This document shows positions 7,032 through 14,799 of a stretch of 32,149 nt of DNA, piece after piece. The DNA is from Candidatus Fibrimonadaceae bacterium. GTDB lineage: Bacteria > Fibrobacterota > Fibrobacteria > Fibrobacterales > Fibrobacteraceae. A model generated the notes under the pieces. The model did no database searches. It was given only the letters and a program-made list of their open reading frames with translations, and was not told the DNA's origin. Position 1 is the stretch's first letter; each line of letters starts with the position of its first letter. Position numbers and translations under genes: made by a program. The stretch is from assembly GCA_031281265.1 (NCBI GenBank), contig JAITFO010000068.1, positions 1 through 32,149 on the forward strand, read 5' to 3'.

Positions 7032-9716
7032 ATGATAGAGGCTAGTGGTCAATTCCCTATTGATGGAAAAATTGATGGAAAAATTGAGACGCCCATACGC
7101 TACTTACTCGCTGGCGAACATCCGCAGGATGGTAATGGAGAATACTCCCAATTAAACACTAGTGTTAGCAATTCTAGAGCTGCCACCCAGTTGGATATAG
7201 AGAGATTAAAGTTAATAGATGATGTTTCTCGTTTGCTTTTGGAATTGAAAAAACAATTCCCAGAACTAGCGCAAAGTTTATCAAAAGCGAGGGAATATAT
7301 TTCCGTAAATCAAGAAAACATACCTATAAAAAATTTGATGAACCTATTTTCTGAAATACAGCAAAATTTGGAAGCCTTAGAAAATAAACCCGCACCCGCT
7401 CAAAAACTCGAACTGATAGATACAATAAAAAATCTTGTCAATGAGGCAATAAAAATATTACAACCTTCTTCTGAAATTCCATCTGAAAATAAATTGATAA
7501 TAGCTCTTGCTCAAAATGATTTTGCAAGCGCAAATTCAGCCATAAAAAATATAGTTGAACAGGTAGCGCAACGGGCGTTGCATGCAACACCCCAACTAAC
7601 GCAGGTTCAAAATTCAAAAATTGAAAATTTTCGCATAATTTTAAACGCCTTACAGGAGTTAAAAGAATTGGGTATCCCAAAGGAATTGCAAAAAGCTCCT
7701 TTAAAGGAATTGGAAGCCATAGTTTTGCAGAGAAATGGAATAGAGGTTCCAAAAGAAGCGGTTAAAAATATACCCATGACTTTTAGTGAAAAACCAGTTT
7801 TTGCAACGGTTAGCCTGAAAATGGATTCTGCAAACCCCACAGAACCCGTACGGCTTCAAATCACGCCGTTGCCTTCAGAAGGGCAACCACGTGCGGTTGC
7901 CCCGACATTTGAAATTGTTTTGCCAAAAGATTTTCCATTGCAAAAGATTTTAGCGAATATTCCATCGCTGCAACCAACGGCGCAACAACAAATCGAAGGG
8001 CAGACACATAGGTCTGCCCCGACTCCCCAACAATCCGAAGGGCAACCACGTGGGGTTGCCCCAACAGCGTCCCAACAATCCGAAGGGCAACCACGTGGGG
8101 TTGCCTCAACGGCGCAACAACCAATCGTTCCGCTACAACCATTATCGCAACCGTTGCCGCAAATATTATCGCAGTCATCGCCGCAACAAATCGAAGGGCA
8201 GACACATAGGTCTGCTCCGACGCCCCAACAACCAGAGGGACAGACACATAGGTCTGCCCCAACGCCCCAACAACCCGAAGGGCAACCACGTGGGGTTGCC
8301 CCAACGGCACCCCAACCAATCGAAGGGCAGACACATAGGTCTGCCCCAACGTCCCAACAAATCGTTCCGTCACAACAATTATCACAACCGTTGCCGCAAA
8401 TATTACCGCAACCATCGCCGCAACAACCCGAAGGGCAGACACATAGGTCTGCCCCAACGGCGCCCCAACAACCCGTTCCGTCACAACCATTATCGCAACC
8501 GTTGCCGCAAATATTACCGCAGTCATCGCCCCAACAACCCGTTTCACCGCAACCATCACCGCCGCCGCCACCAGTTGAAGGGCAACCACGGGGGGTTGCC
8601 ACAACGCCGCCGTTGCCGCAAAAAGTTGAACTAGCCTTCTCGCTTTACCAGATAACCCCAAAGTCAGTTTCTGATATTCCACAGCAAACTAAAATACAGC
8701 CGCAAACGCAATCGCAATTTATTTTGCAGCCTTGGACTGCAAGCATTGCGCTTCCAAAAGAGGAAAGAAATTTTTGGTTAAAAACGGAATTGCCGCTGAC
8801 TCCGCAAATTTTAAACATAAGGGAGGCAATTCTATCCTCTGGAAAATTGCCAGAAAATCCGGAAATCGTGAAGTCTTTTGCGAGCAATTTACACGAGATG
8901 TCTTTATTAACTGAACACGGAACAAGCGTCTCAAAAGAACAGGCCAATTTATTGTGGAGAGTTGTGCAGCTAAATGAACAAATAGACACCCCACTAAAAG
9001 CGAGAACTATTCTCCATTCTCCATTCTCCATTCTCCATTCTTCATTACTAAAATACCAACCCACAGGAAATTACGAAGGCGATTTATTTAAGAGTTTGCC
9101 GGAACCTGTTAAAAGGGAACTATCGCAGGAATTGCCAGCGGGCAAAGTATGGCAACCAGAAACGCTGCAAAAAGCGGTTGAGAAAATTTTGGAAAAATAT
9201 GTTGAGCAACAACCAGCTAACACGGCAAATTTAAATGAACACACAAACAAAGCGCACGAAGAAATACGCAACTCCTTGCAAAATTTAAAAGAACAAATTC
9301 AATGGACGCGAATAGACCAAGATACTCGCCCACAAAACGATAGGGAAAATATCTTTTATTTTATGCACAGTGGCGAGTTGCAAAAGGGTAGAGTTAAGAT
9401 AAGAGACGAGCGCAAGGGCGGCTCTAAAAAGCAGCATGATTCTTCGATTTCCTTTACAATAAAGACAAAAGTGAAAAATTTAGGCGAAGTCAATGCGGAT
9501 TTAACCCTGAGCAAAAACATATTGAATATCCGTATGCAAGATGAAGTTGGCACTGCAAGCAATGCGATTAAAGAGGAGAGGGAAACTTTGGCTAGGGAAC
9601 TCGCCGATATTGGAATTACCCTTGGCGAAGTTCTGTATGGCAAAACGCCAAAAGTTCAGCACTTGCCTGTTGCAAAAAAAGAAAAGAGCAACAGCGGGTT
9701 TGACGTGATGGCTTAG
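7032..9716 (+). CDS. FliK-like protein (hook-length-control C-terminal domain) with a repeat-filled middle
   Basis: The 894-aa protein has a helical N-terminal region (about 50-275) and a Gln/Pro/Ser low-complexity middle (about 275-530). The C-terminal domain (about 770-880) reads LGEVNADLTLSKNILNIRMQ, followed by a long helix RETLARELADIGITLGEVLYG. That pattern, with strands carrying L-G-x-V-x-x-x-L and a helix ending in L-x-x-x-G-I-x-L, matches the Flg_hook/FliK C-terminal fold. The assignment is by pattern only. The middle holds ten palindromic insertions encoding GQPRGVA or GQTHRSA, and three copies of a longer block (LSQPLPQIL). A heptanucleotide repeat lies at 9009-9046. The gene follows the membrane HTH protein by 6 nt. 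The rnpB promoter lies inside its last codons. Whether the organism is flagellated is not shown here. Confidence 0.6.
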   Translation: MIEASGQFPIDGKIDGKIETPIRYLLAGEHPQDGNGEYSQLNTSVSNSRAATQLDIERLKLIDDVSRLLLELKKQFPELAQSLSKAREYISVNQENIPIKNLMNLFSEIQQNLEALENKPAPAQKLELIDTIKNLVNEAIKILQPSSEIPSENKLIIALAQNDFASANSAIKNIVEQVAQRALHATPQLTQVQNSKIENFRIILNALQELKELGIPKELQKAPLKELEAIVLQRNGIEVPKEAVKNIPMTFSEKPVFATVSLKMDSANPTEPVRLQITPLPSEGQPRAVAPTFEIVLPKDFPLQKILANIPSLQPTAQQQIEGQTHRSAPTPQQSEGQPRGVAPTASQQSEGQPRGVASTAQQPIVPLQPLSQPLPQILSQSSPQQIEGQTHRSAPTPQQPEGQTHRSAPTPQQPEGQPRGVAPTAPQPIEGQTHRSAPTSQQIVPSQQLSQPLPQILPQPSPQQPEGQTHRSAPTAPQQPVPSQPLSQPLPQILPQSSPQQPVSPQPSPPPPPVEGQPRGVATTPPLPQKVELAFSLYQITPKSVSDIPQQTKIQPQTQSQFILQPWTASIALPKEERNFWLKTELPLTPQILNIREAILSSGKLPENPEIVKSFASNLHEMSLLTEHGTSVSKEQANLLWRVVQLNEQIDTPLKARTILHSPFSILHSSLLKYQPTGNYEGDLFKSLPEPVKRELSQELPAGKVWQPETLQKAVEKILEKYVEQQPANTANLNEHTNKAHEEIRNSLQNLKEQIQWTRIDQDTRPQNDRENIFYFMHSGELQKGRVKIRDERKGGSKKQHDSSISFTIKTKVKNLGEVNADLTLSKNILNIRMQDEVGTASNAIKEERETLARELADIGITLGEVLYGKTPKVQHLPVAKKEKSNSGFDVMA
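7881..8601 (+). repeat. Ten in-frame copies of a 22-bp palindrome, two co-varying types
   Basis: Type 1 has arms GGGCAACC/GGTTGCCC and occurs at 7881, 8040, 8085, 8280 and 8580. Type 2 has arms GGGCAGAC/GTCTGCCC and occurs at 7998, 8196, 8238, 8325 and 8433. Each copy is 22 nt with a 6-nt loop. The types differ at two stem positions, and both changes are compensated on the opposite arm. Every copy starts at the same codon phase, giving Gly-Gln-Pro-Arg-Gly-Val-Ala or Gly-Gln-Thr-His-Arg-Ser-Ala. A few copies carry an outer mismatch (8085, 8196, 8238, 8580). Confidence 0.9.
8124..8540 (+). repeat. Three copies of a longer coding block (about 65-70 bp)
   Basis: Blocks starting near 8124, 8361 and 8472 each encode a version of V-P-x-Q-x-L-S-Q-P-L-P-Q-I-L-x-Q-x-S-P-Q-Q with only a few base changes. 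This indicates segmental duplication inside the low-complexity part of the FliK-like gene. Confidence 0.75.
9009..9046 (+). repeat. Heptanucleotide tandem repeat (ATTCTCC) inside a coding region
   Basis: Four perfect ATTCTCC units (9009-9036) are followed by ATTCTTC (9037-9043) and a partial ATT. Seven is not a multiple of three, so gain or loss of one unit would shift the frame upstream of the conserved C-terminal domain of the FliK-like protein. Confidence 0.85.
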
Positions 9717-9727
9717 TTTTCTAAATT
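9700..9727 (+). promoter_or_regulatory. rnpB promoter, TTGACG - 16 nt - TAAATT
   Basis: TTGACG (9700-9705) and TAAATT (9722-9727, preceded by TTTTC) are 16 nt apart, inside the end of the preceding coding sequence. Seven nt after the -10 box lies 9735, the first base of the P1 helix of RNase P RNA. The -10 to +1 distance is therefore 7 nt in this genome. Confidence 0.7.
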
Positions 9728-9734
9728 GTTTTAA

Positions 9735-10096
9735 ACGGGTGGCGGGTTGCCGCTGTGCTTTAATGTGCAGAGGAAAGTCCGGACATCGTAGAGCAAAAGT
9801 GCCGGCTAACGGCCGGAACCGGCAACGGTATGGATAGCGCAACAGAAAACAAACCGCCGATTTGCCCTAAAGCAAATCGGTAAGGGTGAAAAGGCGAGGT
9901 AAAAGCTCACCGCGCTTTTGGCAACAAAGGCGGCAGTGCAAGCCCCACTTGATGCAAGACCAAACAGAAATGATGCGTTGCTCGCGCTACGCTTTGCGGC
10001 ATTTCGGGTAGGTCGCTGGAAGCTATCGGCAACGGTAGTTCAAGAGAAATGGCAGCCACGCAAAACGCGAACAGAATCCGGCTTATAGCCACCCGT
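9735..10096 (+). ncRNA. rnpB: RNase P RNA (bacterial type A)
   Basis: This is the catalytic RNA that removes 5' leaders from precursor tRNAs. The universally conserved 5' element GAGGAAAGTCCGGAC is at 9770-9784. Its distal partner ACAGAATCCGGCTTA, which forms helix P4, lies near 10071-10085. The ACAGAAA-A-ACCGCC block (about 9843) and GTAAGGGTGAAAAGG (about 9880) are also typical. Helix P1 is formed by ACGGGTGGC (9735-9743) and GCCACCCGT (10088-10096). P1 is followed by a short T run that probably ends transcription. The length of about 362 nt suits a type A molecule. Small open frames on the opposite strand here are shadows. Confidence 0.95.
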
Positions 10097-10100
10097 TTTT
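10088..10100 (+). terminator. rnpB: rnpB terminator formed by P1 and a T5 run
   Basis: The 3' strand of the P1 helix (10088-10096) is directly followed by a T run to 10100. Pairing of P1 is long-range rather than a local hairpin, so termination efficiency is uncertain. Confidence 0.45.
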
Positions 10101-10113
10101 CCTTAATTTTTTC

Positions 10114-10119
10114 TACATT
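10114..10119 (+). promoter_or_regulatory. -10-like box before the 10130 gene
   Basis: TACATT preceded by TTTTTTC, ending 10 nt before the ATG at 10130. This would leave a leader of only 3-4 nt and no Shine-Dalgarno sequence. No -35 is visible, so read-through from rnpB is an alternative. Confidence 0.35.
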
Positions 10120-10129
10120 TATTTTTTAA

Positions 10130-11893
10130 ATGCGTTTTATTATATTTTTATCGGTTTTTGTTTCGTTGGCATTTGCTGCCCCTACTTACAATGAGCTTGC
10201 AAAAAAAATTCAAGCTGGAGACTTTGCGGGTGCAAATTCAGGATTGGAAACTTTTGTAAAAGGTCGCTGGAAAGTTGGTGAACAGGAAAAAGCGGTGGTA
10301 CTCTATATTGAGAGCTGTATTCGCCTGGGTAAACTGAAAGAAGCGCACAATTATTCAGATATGTTTTTGGATTTTTTTCCAAAGAGCCAATACCGTGCTC
10401 GCGTGGAAATTGCCATGGCGGTTGTCCAAATTTTAAACAAGGATTCATACTCAGGAGCAGAAACGCTTCGCCGCGTTTTAACCTATACAAAGAACCCGGC
10501 AGCAGCGGCACGTGCACGTGAATTGCTCCATAAAGTTCTTTCCATAAACTTGCTTTCCGCAAATGAACTGCAAAACTTGTTGGAAAAAGGGATTGCCGAT
10601 AGACAGATAAGAGGGCTTGCACAACTGAACCTCGGGCAAAAAATGCAAAAAGAAAATCGCTACAAAGCGGCTAATTATTGGTACTACGAAGCTAAAAAGA
10701 CCGACACCACCTTAATGGAAACAGCGGATAGGTTAAAAAGCACGTTAGAGGGCAAAGGTGCGGGAAATCCTGTAATCTTGGTTTTGGTTCCGCTCTCCGG
10801 CGTTAATTCCGAGCTTGGCAATTATATGGTTCAGGGTGTTATGCTCTATGCAGATAGTTTAACTAACAAAGCGATAATCAGAATTGTGGATGACCGCGCA
10901 GAACCATCCACGGCACTGAGAAAAGTGAAACAAGCATTGGTTCAAGACTCGGTTATAGCTGTTATAGGGCCTTTGCTTTCGGCGAGTGCAGCAACGGTTG
11001 CGGCTTGGATGAGCGAAAGAACTCCGCATATACCTCTGATAACTCCCACCGCCACGGAAGATGGCATAGCTAGGATGGGAAAGAATATATTTCAGCTAAA
11101 TGTTAGCACTGCAAAGCTCGCTTCTTCCATCGCGGAATACGCTATGAATTGCTTGCAGATAAATGAATTTGCCATTATGTCTCCAAACAACGACTACGGC
11201 GTTTTGATGGCAAACGAATTTCAGCGCACCGTTGAACGCAAAGGTGGTGTGATATTGGCAATTCAAAGTTATGCCGAAGGTATGCCGGATTATCAAAGCG
11301 AGTTCAAACTTTTGATAGACCGCAAAATGGTGATAGATAAACGTCGCTCGGCTTTGAGCAAAGAGGTTAAACCCCCTCCTACTAATCCCAGAGCAAAAGA
11401 AGAGGAAGACTTGAATTATCCGGCTGTATTCATTCCCAGCACAAATTCAAAAGATGCGGGCTTAATGGTTGCGCAAACGCTTTTCAACAAATTGAAAGTA
11501 GGCCATTTGCTCGGGTCTTCGGGCTGGTATGGCAAAGAGTTTTTGCTCAATGCAAAAAAGCAAGCTGAAAATTCTGTTTTTAGCGTTGCGCTTGTTTCAA
11601 ACGATGAAAACAAAAAAAGTTTTTCTGAAGGTTTTAAACGCAGATGGCAAAGGGAACCGGATGAAAGTAAAATCGCAGGTTTGAGTTATGATGCAATTCG
11701 CATAATAAATTCGGTTTTGAATGGCGAAACAGACCCTTTACCCACAAGAATCTTGCGCAAAAAAGAATATAACGGAGTTTATGGGAAAATAAAATTTACA
11801 GATTACGGAACTAACGAAAGCGTAAACATAATAGCTGTTGAACAAGGGAAATTAGTGGAGAAATCTCCATCTTGTGAGGAAGCCAAGCCCTGA
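10130..11893 (+). CDS. LpoA-like protein: TPR-type N-terminus plus periplasmic-binding domain
   Basis: This 587-aa exported protein has a signal peptide (about 1-17) and a helical TPR-like region (about 20-200). A type I periplasmic-binding fold of the leucine/branched-chain amino acid ABC-receptor type (Peripla_BP_6) starts near 214. Landmarks are VILVLVPLSGVNSELG, AVIGPLLSASAATVAAW and PLITPTATEDGIA. TPR followed by this fold is the layout of LpoA, an outer-membrane activator of penicillin-binding protein 1A. No lipobox cysteine is seen here, and no ABC permease or ATPase genes lie nearby. A regulatory or peptidoglycan-linked role is therefore more likely than nutrient uptake, but remains inference. 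The stop overlaps the obg start as TGATG, which suggests translational coupling. Confidence 0.75.
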   Translation: MRFIIFLSVFVSLAFAAPTYNELAKKIQAGDFAGANSGLETFVKGRWKVGEQEKAVVLYIESCIRLGKLKEAHNYSDMFLDFFPKSQYRARVEIAMAVVQILNKDSYSGAETLRRVLTYTKNPAAAARARELLHKVLSINLLSANELQNLLEKGIADRQIRGLAQLNLGQKMQKENRYKAANYWYYEAKKTDTTLMETADRLKSTLEGKGAGNPVILVLVPLSGVNSELGNYMVQGVMLYADSLTNKAIIRIVDDRAEPSTALRKVKQALVQDSVIAVIGPLLSASAATVAAWMSERTPHIPLITPTATEDGIARMGKNIFQLNVSTAKLASSIAEYAMNCLQINEFAIMSPNNDYGVLMANEFQRTVERKGGVILAIQSYAEGMPDYQSEFKLLIDRKMVIDKRRSALSKEVKPPPTNPRAKEEEDLNYPAVFIPSTNSKDAGLMVAQTLFNKLKVGHLLGSSGWYGKEFLLNAKKQAENSVFSVALVSNDENKKSFSEGFKRRWQREPDESKIAGLSYDAIRIINSVLNGETDPLPTRILRKKEYNGVYGKIKFTDYGTNESVNIIAVEQGKLVEKSPSCEEAKP

Positions 11894-12879
11894 TGTTCTT
11901 GGACGAAAAATCCATAGAAGTTGCTTCTGGCAAGGGCGGAGGAGGAATTTGCAGTTTTCGTAGGGAAAAGCACGTTCCGCTTGGAGGCCCAGATGGCGGG
12001 GACGGCGGAAAAGGCGGTAGCGTTTATCTGCGGGCAAATGAGCAATACACAACCCTTTTGGATATGGGAAACGCATATAGATACGTAGCGGAAGCCGGTG
12101 CGCCAGGGGAGACAGCGAACAGAACTGGACGAGGCGGCAAAGATGTTTACGTAAATGTTCCTAGAGGAACGGTGGTCAGAGACGGCGAAGGGCGCATTTT
12201 AACCGATTTAACGGAAGCAGGCTCCGTATGGCTGGCGGCGCAGGGTGGCGCAGGAGGTTTGGGGAATACCCGTTTTGCAACCGCTGCCAATCGCGCCCCT
12301 AAGCAGCGCACGAGTGGCAAGCCCGGTGAAAAACGTATTTTGAGCCTGGAGCTAAAGCTCATGGCGGATGTTGGTTTGGTGGGTTTCCCGAATGCTGGCA
12401 AATCTTCGCTTGTCCGCAAAATTTCCAGCGCAAAACCCAAAGTTGCGGACTATCCTTTCACAACATTGGAACCTGTGCTTGGCATTGTGCAGAGCAAAAA
12501 CAGGAGTTTTGTTGTTGCGGATATTCCGGGGCTTATAGAAGGCGCGAGCGAAGGCAGAGGCTTAGGGCATAGGTTCTTAAAACACATTGAGAGAACCCGT
12601 GCGTTGCTCTTTGTGATAGACGGCTTTGAAGAAAAGGCTTGGAAAAGCTATTGTACCTTAAAAAAAGAGCTTGAGGCGTTCCATCCAAAATTGCTAGAGA
12701 AAAAGTTCGTGGTTGCGCTTAATAAAAGCGATTTGGGAATTTTAAAAGCGAAAAAGGAATTTGCAAAGCACAAACAGGAAATTATCGAAACCTGCGCATT
12801 AAGCGGCGAAGGCTGCGCAGATTTAGCCAAAGCCCTCGGCGAGCTTGTCTATGCCAATGAAAAAAAGGAATGGAGATAA
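11893..12879 (+). CDS. obg: GTPase Obg (CgtA)
   Basis: The 328-aa protein has the glycine-rich Obg fold at the N-terminus (SGKGGGGICSFRREKHVPLGG, then GGDGGKGGSV). The GTPase domain follows: G1 GFPNAGKSS near 167-175, G2 region PFTTLEPVLG, G3 DIPGLIEGASEGRGLG, G4 NKSD near 275, and G5-like CALSGEG. Obg is an essential GTPase that acts in late 50S ribosome assembly and in stress and growth control. The optional C-terminal OCT domain is absent, as in many short Obg proteins. The ATG overlaps the upstream stop by one base, so expression is probably coupled to the LpoA-like gene. Confidence 0.97.
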   Translation: MFLDEKSIEVASGKGGGGICSFRREKHVPLGGPDGGDGGKGGSVYLRANEQYTTLLDMGNAYRYVAEAGAPGETANRTGRGGKDVYVNVPRGTVVRDGEGRILTDLTEAGSVWLAAQGGAGGLGNTRFATAANRAPKQRTSGKPGEKRILSLELKLMADVGLVGFPNAGKSSLVRKISSAKPKVADYPFTTLEPVLGIVQSKNRSFVVADIPGLIEGASEGRGLGHRFLKHIERTRALLFVIDGFEEKAWKSYCTLKKELEAFHPKLLEKKFVVALNKSDLGILKAKKEFAKHKQEIIETCALSGEGCADLAKALGELVYANEKKEWR

Positions 12880-12904
12880 ACCAGTATATACTTTATACTT
12901 AAGT

Positions 12905-13000
12905 GTGATTTAAAATCACGTCATTTTTTAGCGTTTTTTTAATATTTTTTAAAAAAAAAATATTAAAAACCTGTTTTTTTTTTCTTTTTTTAATATATTT
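12905..13000 (+). promoter_or_regulatory. A/T-only spacer with palindromes, T tracts and a -10 box before the first MCP
   Basis: GTGATTT/AAATCAC around 12912 followed by a T6 run may weakly terminate obg. A perfect 13-bp A/T-only inverted repeat (12938-12950 with 12955-12967) then leads into a T10-C-T7 stretch. TATATT at 12994-12999 is the best -10 candidate. It would give a leader of about 25 nt with AAGG (13021-13024) as the ribosome-binding site for the ATG at 13032. Confidence 0.45.
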
Positions 13001-13031
13001 TTAACAGATGTTCCCAACCAAAAGGTAATTT

Positions 13032-14783
13032 ATGAGCAGTATTAAAATAGGCCCAAAGCTAATAATATCTTTCCTGATAGTAGTTGCTTTAGCAGCTTTT
13101 AACGGAGAATACGTGATGAACGCCCTGCTAGAAGTCGATGATAATGCCGACGATATGTATGAAAATGGAGTTATTCCACTCGGTATTCTTGTGCAAACTG
13201 CAGACTTAGTGCAGGAAATAAGGGTACAAATTATGTACTGGCGAATCTCAAAGACGGACGAAAATCGTGCTAAAGCATTGAAATCCTTAAACGAGGCTCA
13301 CATCACATTAAAGGAACTCGTCAGCAAGCAAAAAGATTTGACTACAGTAGAAAGTGGAAAGCAGAAGTTGGATATTTTGCAGGCGGCTATTGACAAATAT
13401 GTGGTGGAAGTGCAAACTTATGCCAGAAACACCACAGTTCGTTGCCCTCTTTCGGGGCTTACCACGGTAGATTATCCTCCCTCGGTGGTGGAGGCAGGAG
13501 CACAAATGAGAAAAGCTCTCAGCGAAGCTATAGGAAACAAAGTCAGCTTCGTTGCAGAACTCGCAGAAGAAAATTCAAAAACGGCGCATGGTGCCGAGCT
13601 TATGTCTAGGATTATGTTAATCGTATCGATTGTTTTTTCCATGGGCCTTGCCATATTCCTAACGCTTTCCATCACACGTCCCATGAAAGTTGTGGTAAAC
13701 ACTCTTTCCAATATAGAGAAAGGGGATATGACTGTCCGTGCCGGTCTTGAACGCGGAGATGAGCTGGGAATACTCTCCAAGGCGTTGGACAATGTTTCTG
13801 CTAAGTTGCAGTCCATATTCATGGGTCTTAGGCAGAACTCAGACACGCTTGCAAGTTCATCAGAAGAGCTTTCCAGCATTGGCAGGCAGGTAGCCAGCGC
13901 CGCAGAGGAGAATGTTTCGCAGAGCGCAAGTGTTGCCAGTTCCGCTGAGCAAGCCTCGGCAAATATAGGCTCTATGGCGAGTGGTGCAGAAGAGGCATCC
14001 GTGAACGCCAACGAGGTAGCCAGCACTGCGGAACAGATGTCCATGAATATGAACACCATAGCAGCTGCTATCGAAGAGATGAGCGCGAGCATAAGCGAAA
14101 TATCCCACAACGCTGGTGATGCTAACAATATAGTTCACGATGCTACGGTAAAATCCCACGAAGCTACGGAAGTGATGAATAAGCTCGGTGCTGCCGCTAA
14201 GGAAATAGGGCAGGTGACCGATGTGATAAAAAAGATAGCGGACAAAACAAACCTCTTAGCATTGAATGCGACCATTGAGGCAGCTTCGGCAGGCGAAGCT
14301 GGGAAGGGTTTTGCAGTTGTCGCGGGTGAAATTAAGGAACTTGCCAACCAAAGCGCAACTAGTGCAGATGACATAGCGCAGCGTGTGACTGGCATACAGA
14401 CAGGCACAAGCGAGGCAGTTGAAGTGATAAAGGAAGTATCGGAGATAATAGGGAAAATAAACCACAGCGTTGAGTCCATATCCAGCCACGTAGGGCAACA
14501 GACAAAAGCGAGCAACGAGATAGCGAGCAATGTTGCGCAGGCTAGCACGGGTGCAAAACGCGTTGCCTCTTCAATAGGCGAAGTAGCCAAAGGTAGCAGA
14601 GACATAGCCCGCAACGCGGGCGAAGCAGCTAGAGGCTCAATTGATATTAGCCAGAGCGTTGTTCACATAACCCAAGGTGCCAAGGATAGTGCACAAGGGG
14701 CAAACCAAATTAACCAGAGTGCAGATGAACTTTCCAAGTTGGCGAGTGATTTGAAAAAGGTTTTGAGTCAGTTTAAGGTGTAA
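13032..14783 (+). CDS. Methyl-accepting chemotaxis protein, first of a tandem pair
   Basis: This 583-aa receptor has a membrane helix near 10-30 and an extracytoplasmic four-helix-bundle-type sensor (about 35-190). A second helix lies near 195-215 and a HAMP domain near 216-265. A long cytoplasmic signalling coiled coil follows. The hairpin tip, which contacts CheA and CheW, is near 390-440 ([38 protein letters not shown] is its hallmark region). It ends in QFKV with no CheR-binding pentapeptide. The start has AAGG eight bases upstream. The second receptor follows after 16 nt, so they are probably co-transcribed. The ligand is unknown. Confidence 0.93.
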   Translation: MSSIKIGPKLIISFLIVVALAAFNGEYVMNALLEVDDNADDMYENGVIPLGILVQTADLVQEIRVQIMYWRISKTDENRAKALKSLNEAHITLKELVSKQKDLTTVESGKQKLDILQAAIDKYVVEVQTYARNTTVRCPLSGLTTVDYPPSVVEAGAQMRKALSEAIGNKVSFVAELAEENSKTAHGAELMSRIMLIVSIVFSMGLAIFLTLSITRPMKVVVNTLSNIEKGDMTVRAGLERGDELGILSKALDNVSAKLQSIFMGLRQNSDTLASSSEELSSIGRQVASAAEENVSQSASVASSAEQASANIGSMASGAEEASVNANEVASTAEQMSMNMNTIAAAIEEMSASISEISHNAGDANNIVHDATVKSHEATEVMNKLGAAAKEIGQVTDVIKKIADKTNLLALNATIEAASAGEAGKGFAVVAGEIKELANQSATSADDIAQRVTGIQTGTSEAVEVIKEVSEIIGKINHSVESISSHVGQQTKASNEIASNVAQASTGAKRVASSIGEVAKGSRDIARNAGEAARGSIDISQSVVHITQGAKDSAQGANQINQSADELSKLASDLKKVLSQFKV

Positions 14784-14799
14784 ACTTGGAGAAGTTGCT

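Noticed and set aside
7881-8601. CRISPR array
   Set aside because: The repeats are irregularly spaced, of two types, and in frame within a protein-coding gene; spacers are themselves repetitive.
7856-8682. Long minus-strand open frames of about 250-270 aa over the palindrome array
   Set aside because: They arise because the repeated palindromes lack stops in several frames. The products are low-complexity Cys/Gly or Val/Ala repeats.
9907-10092. 61-aa minus-strand open frame
   Set aside because: It lies wholly within the RNase P RNA gene, whose structure explains the conservation.
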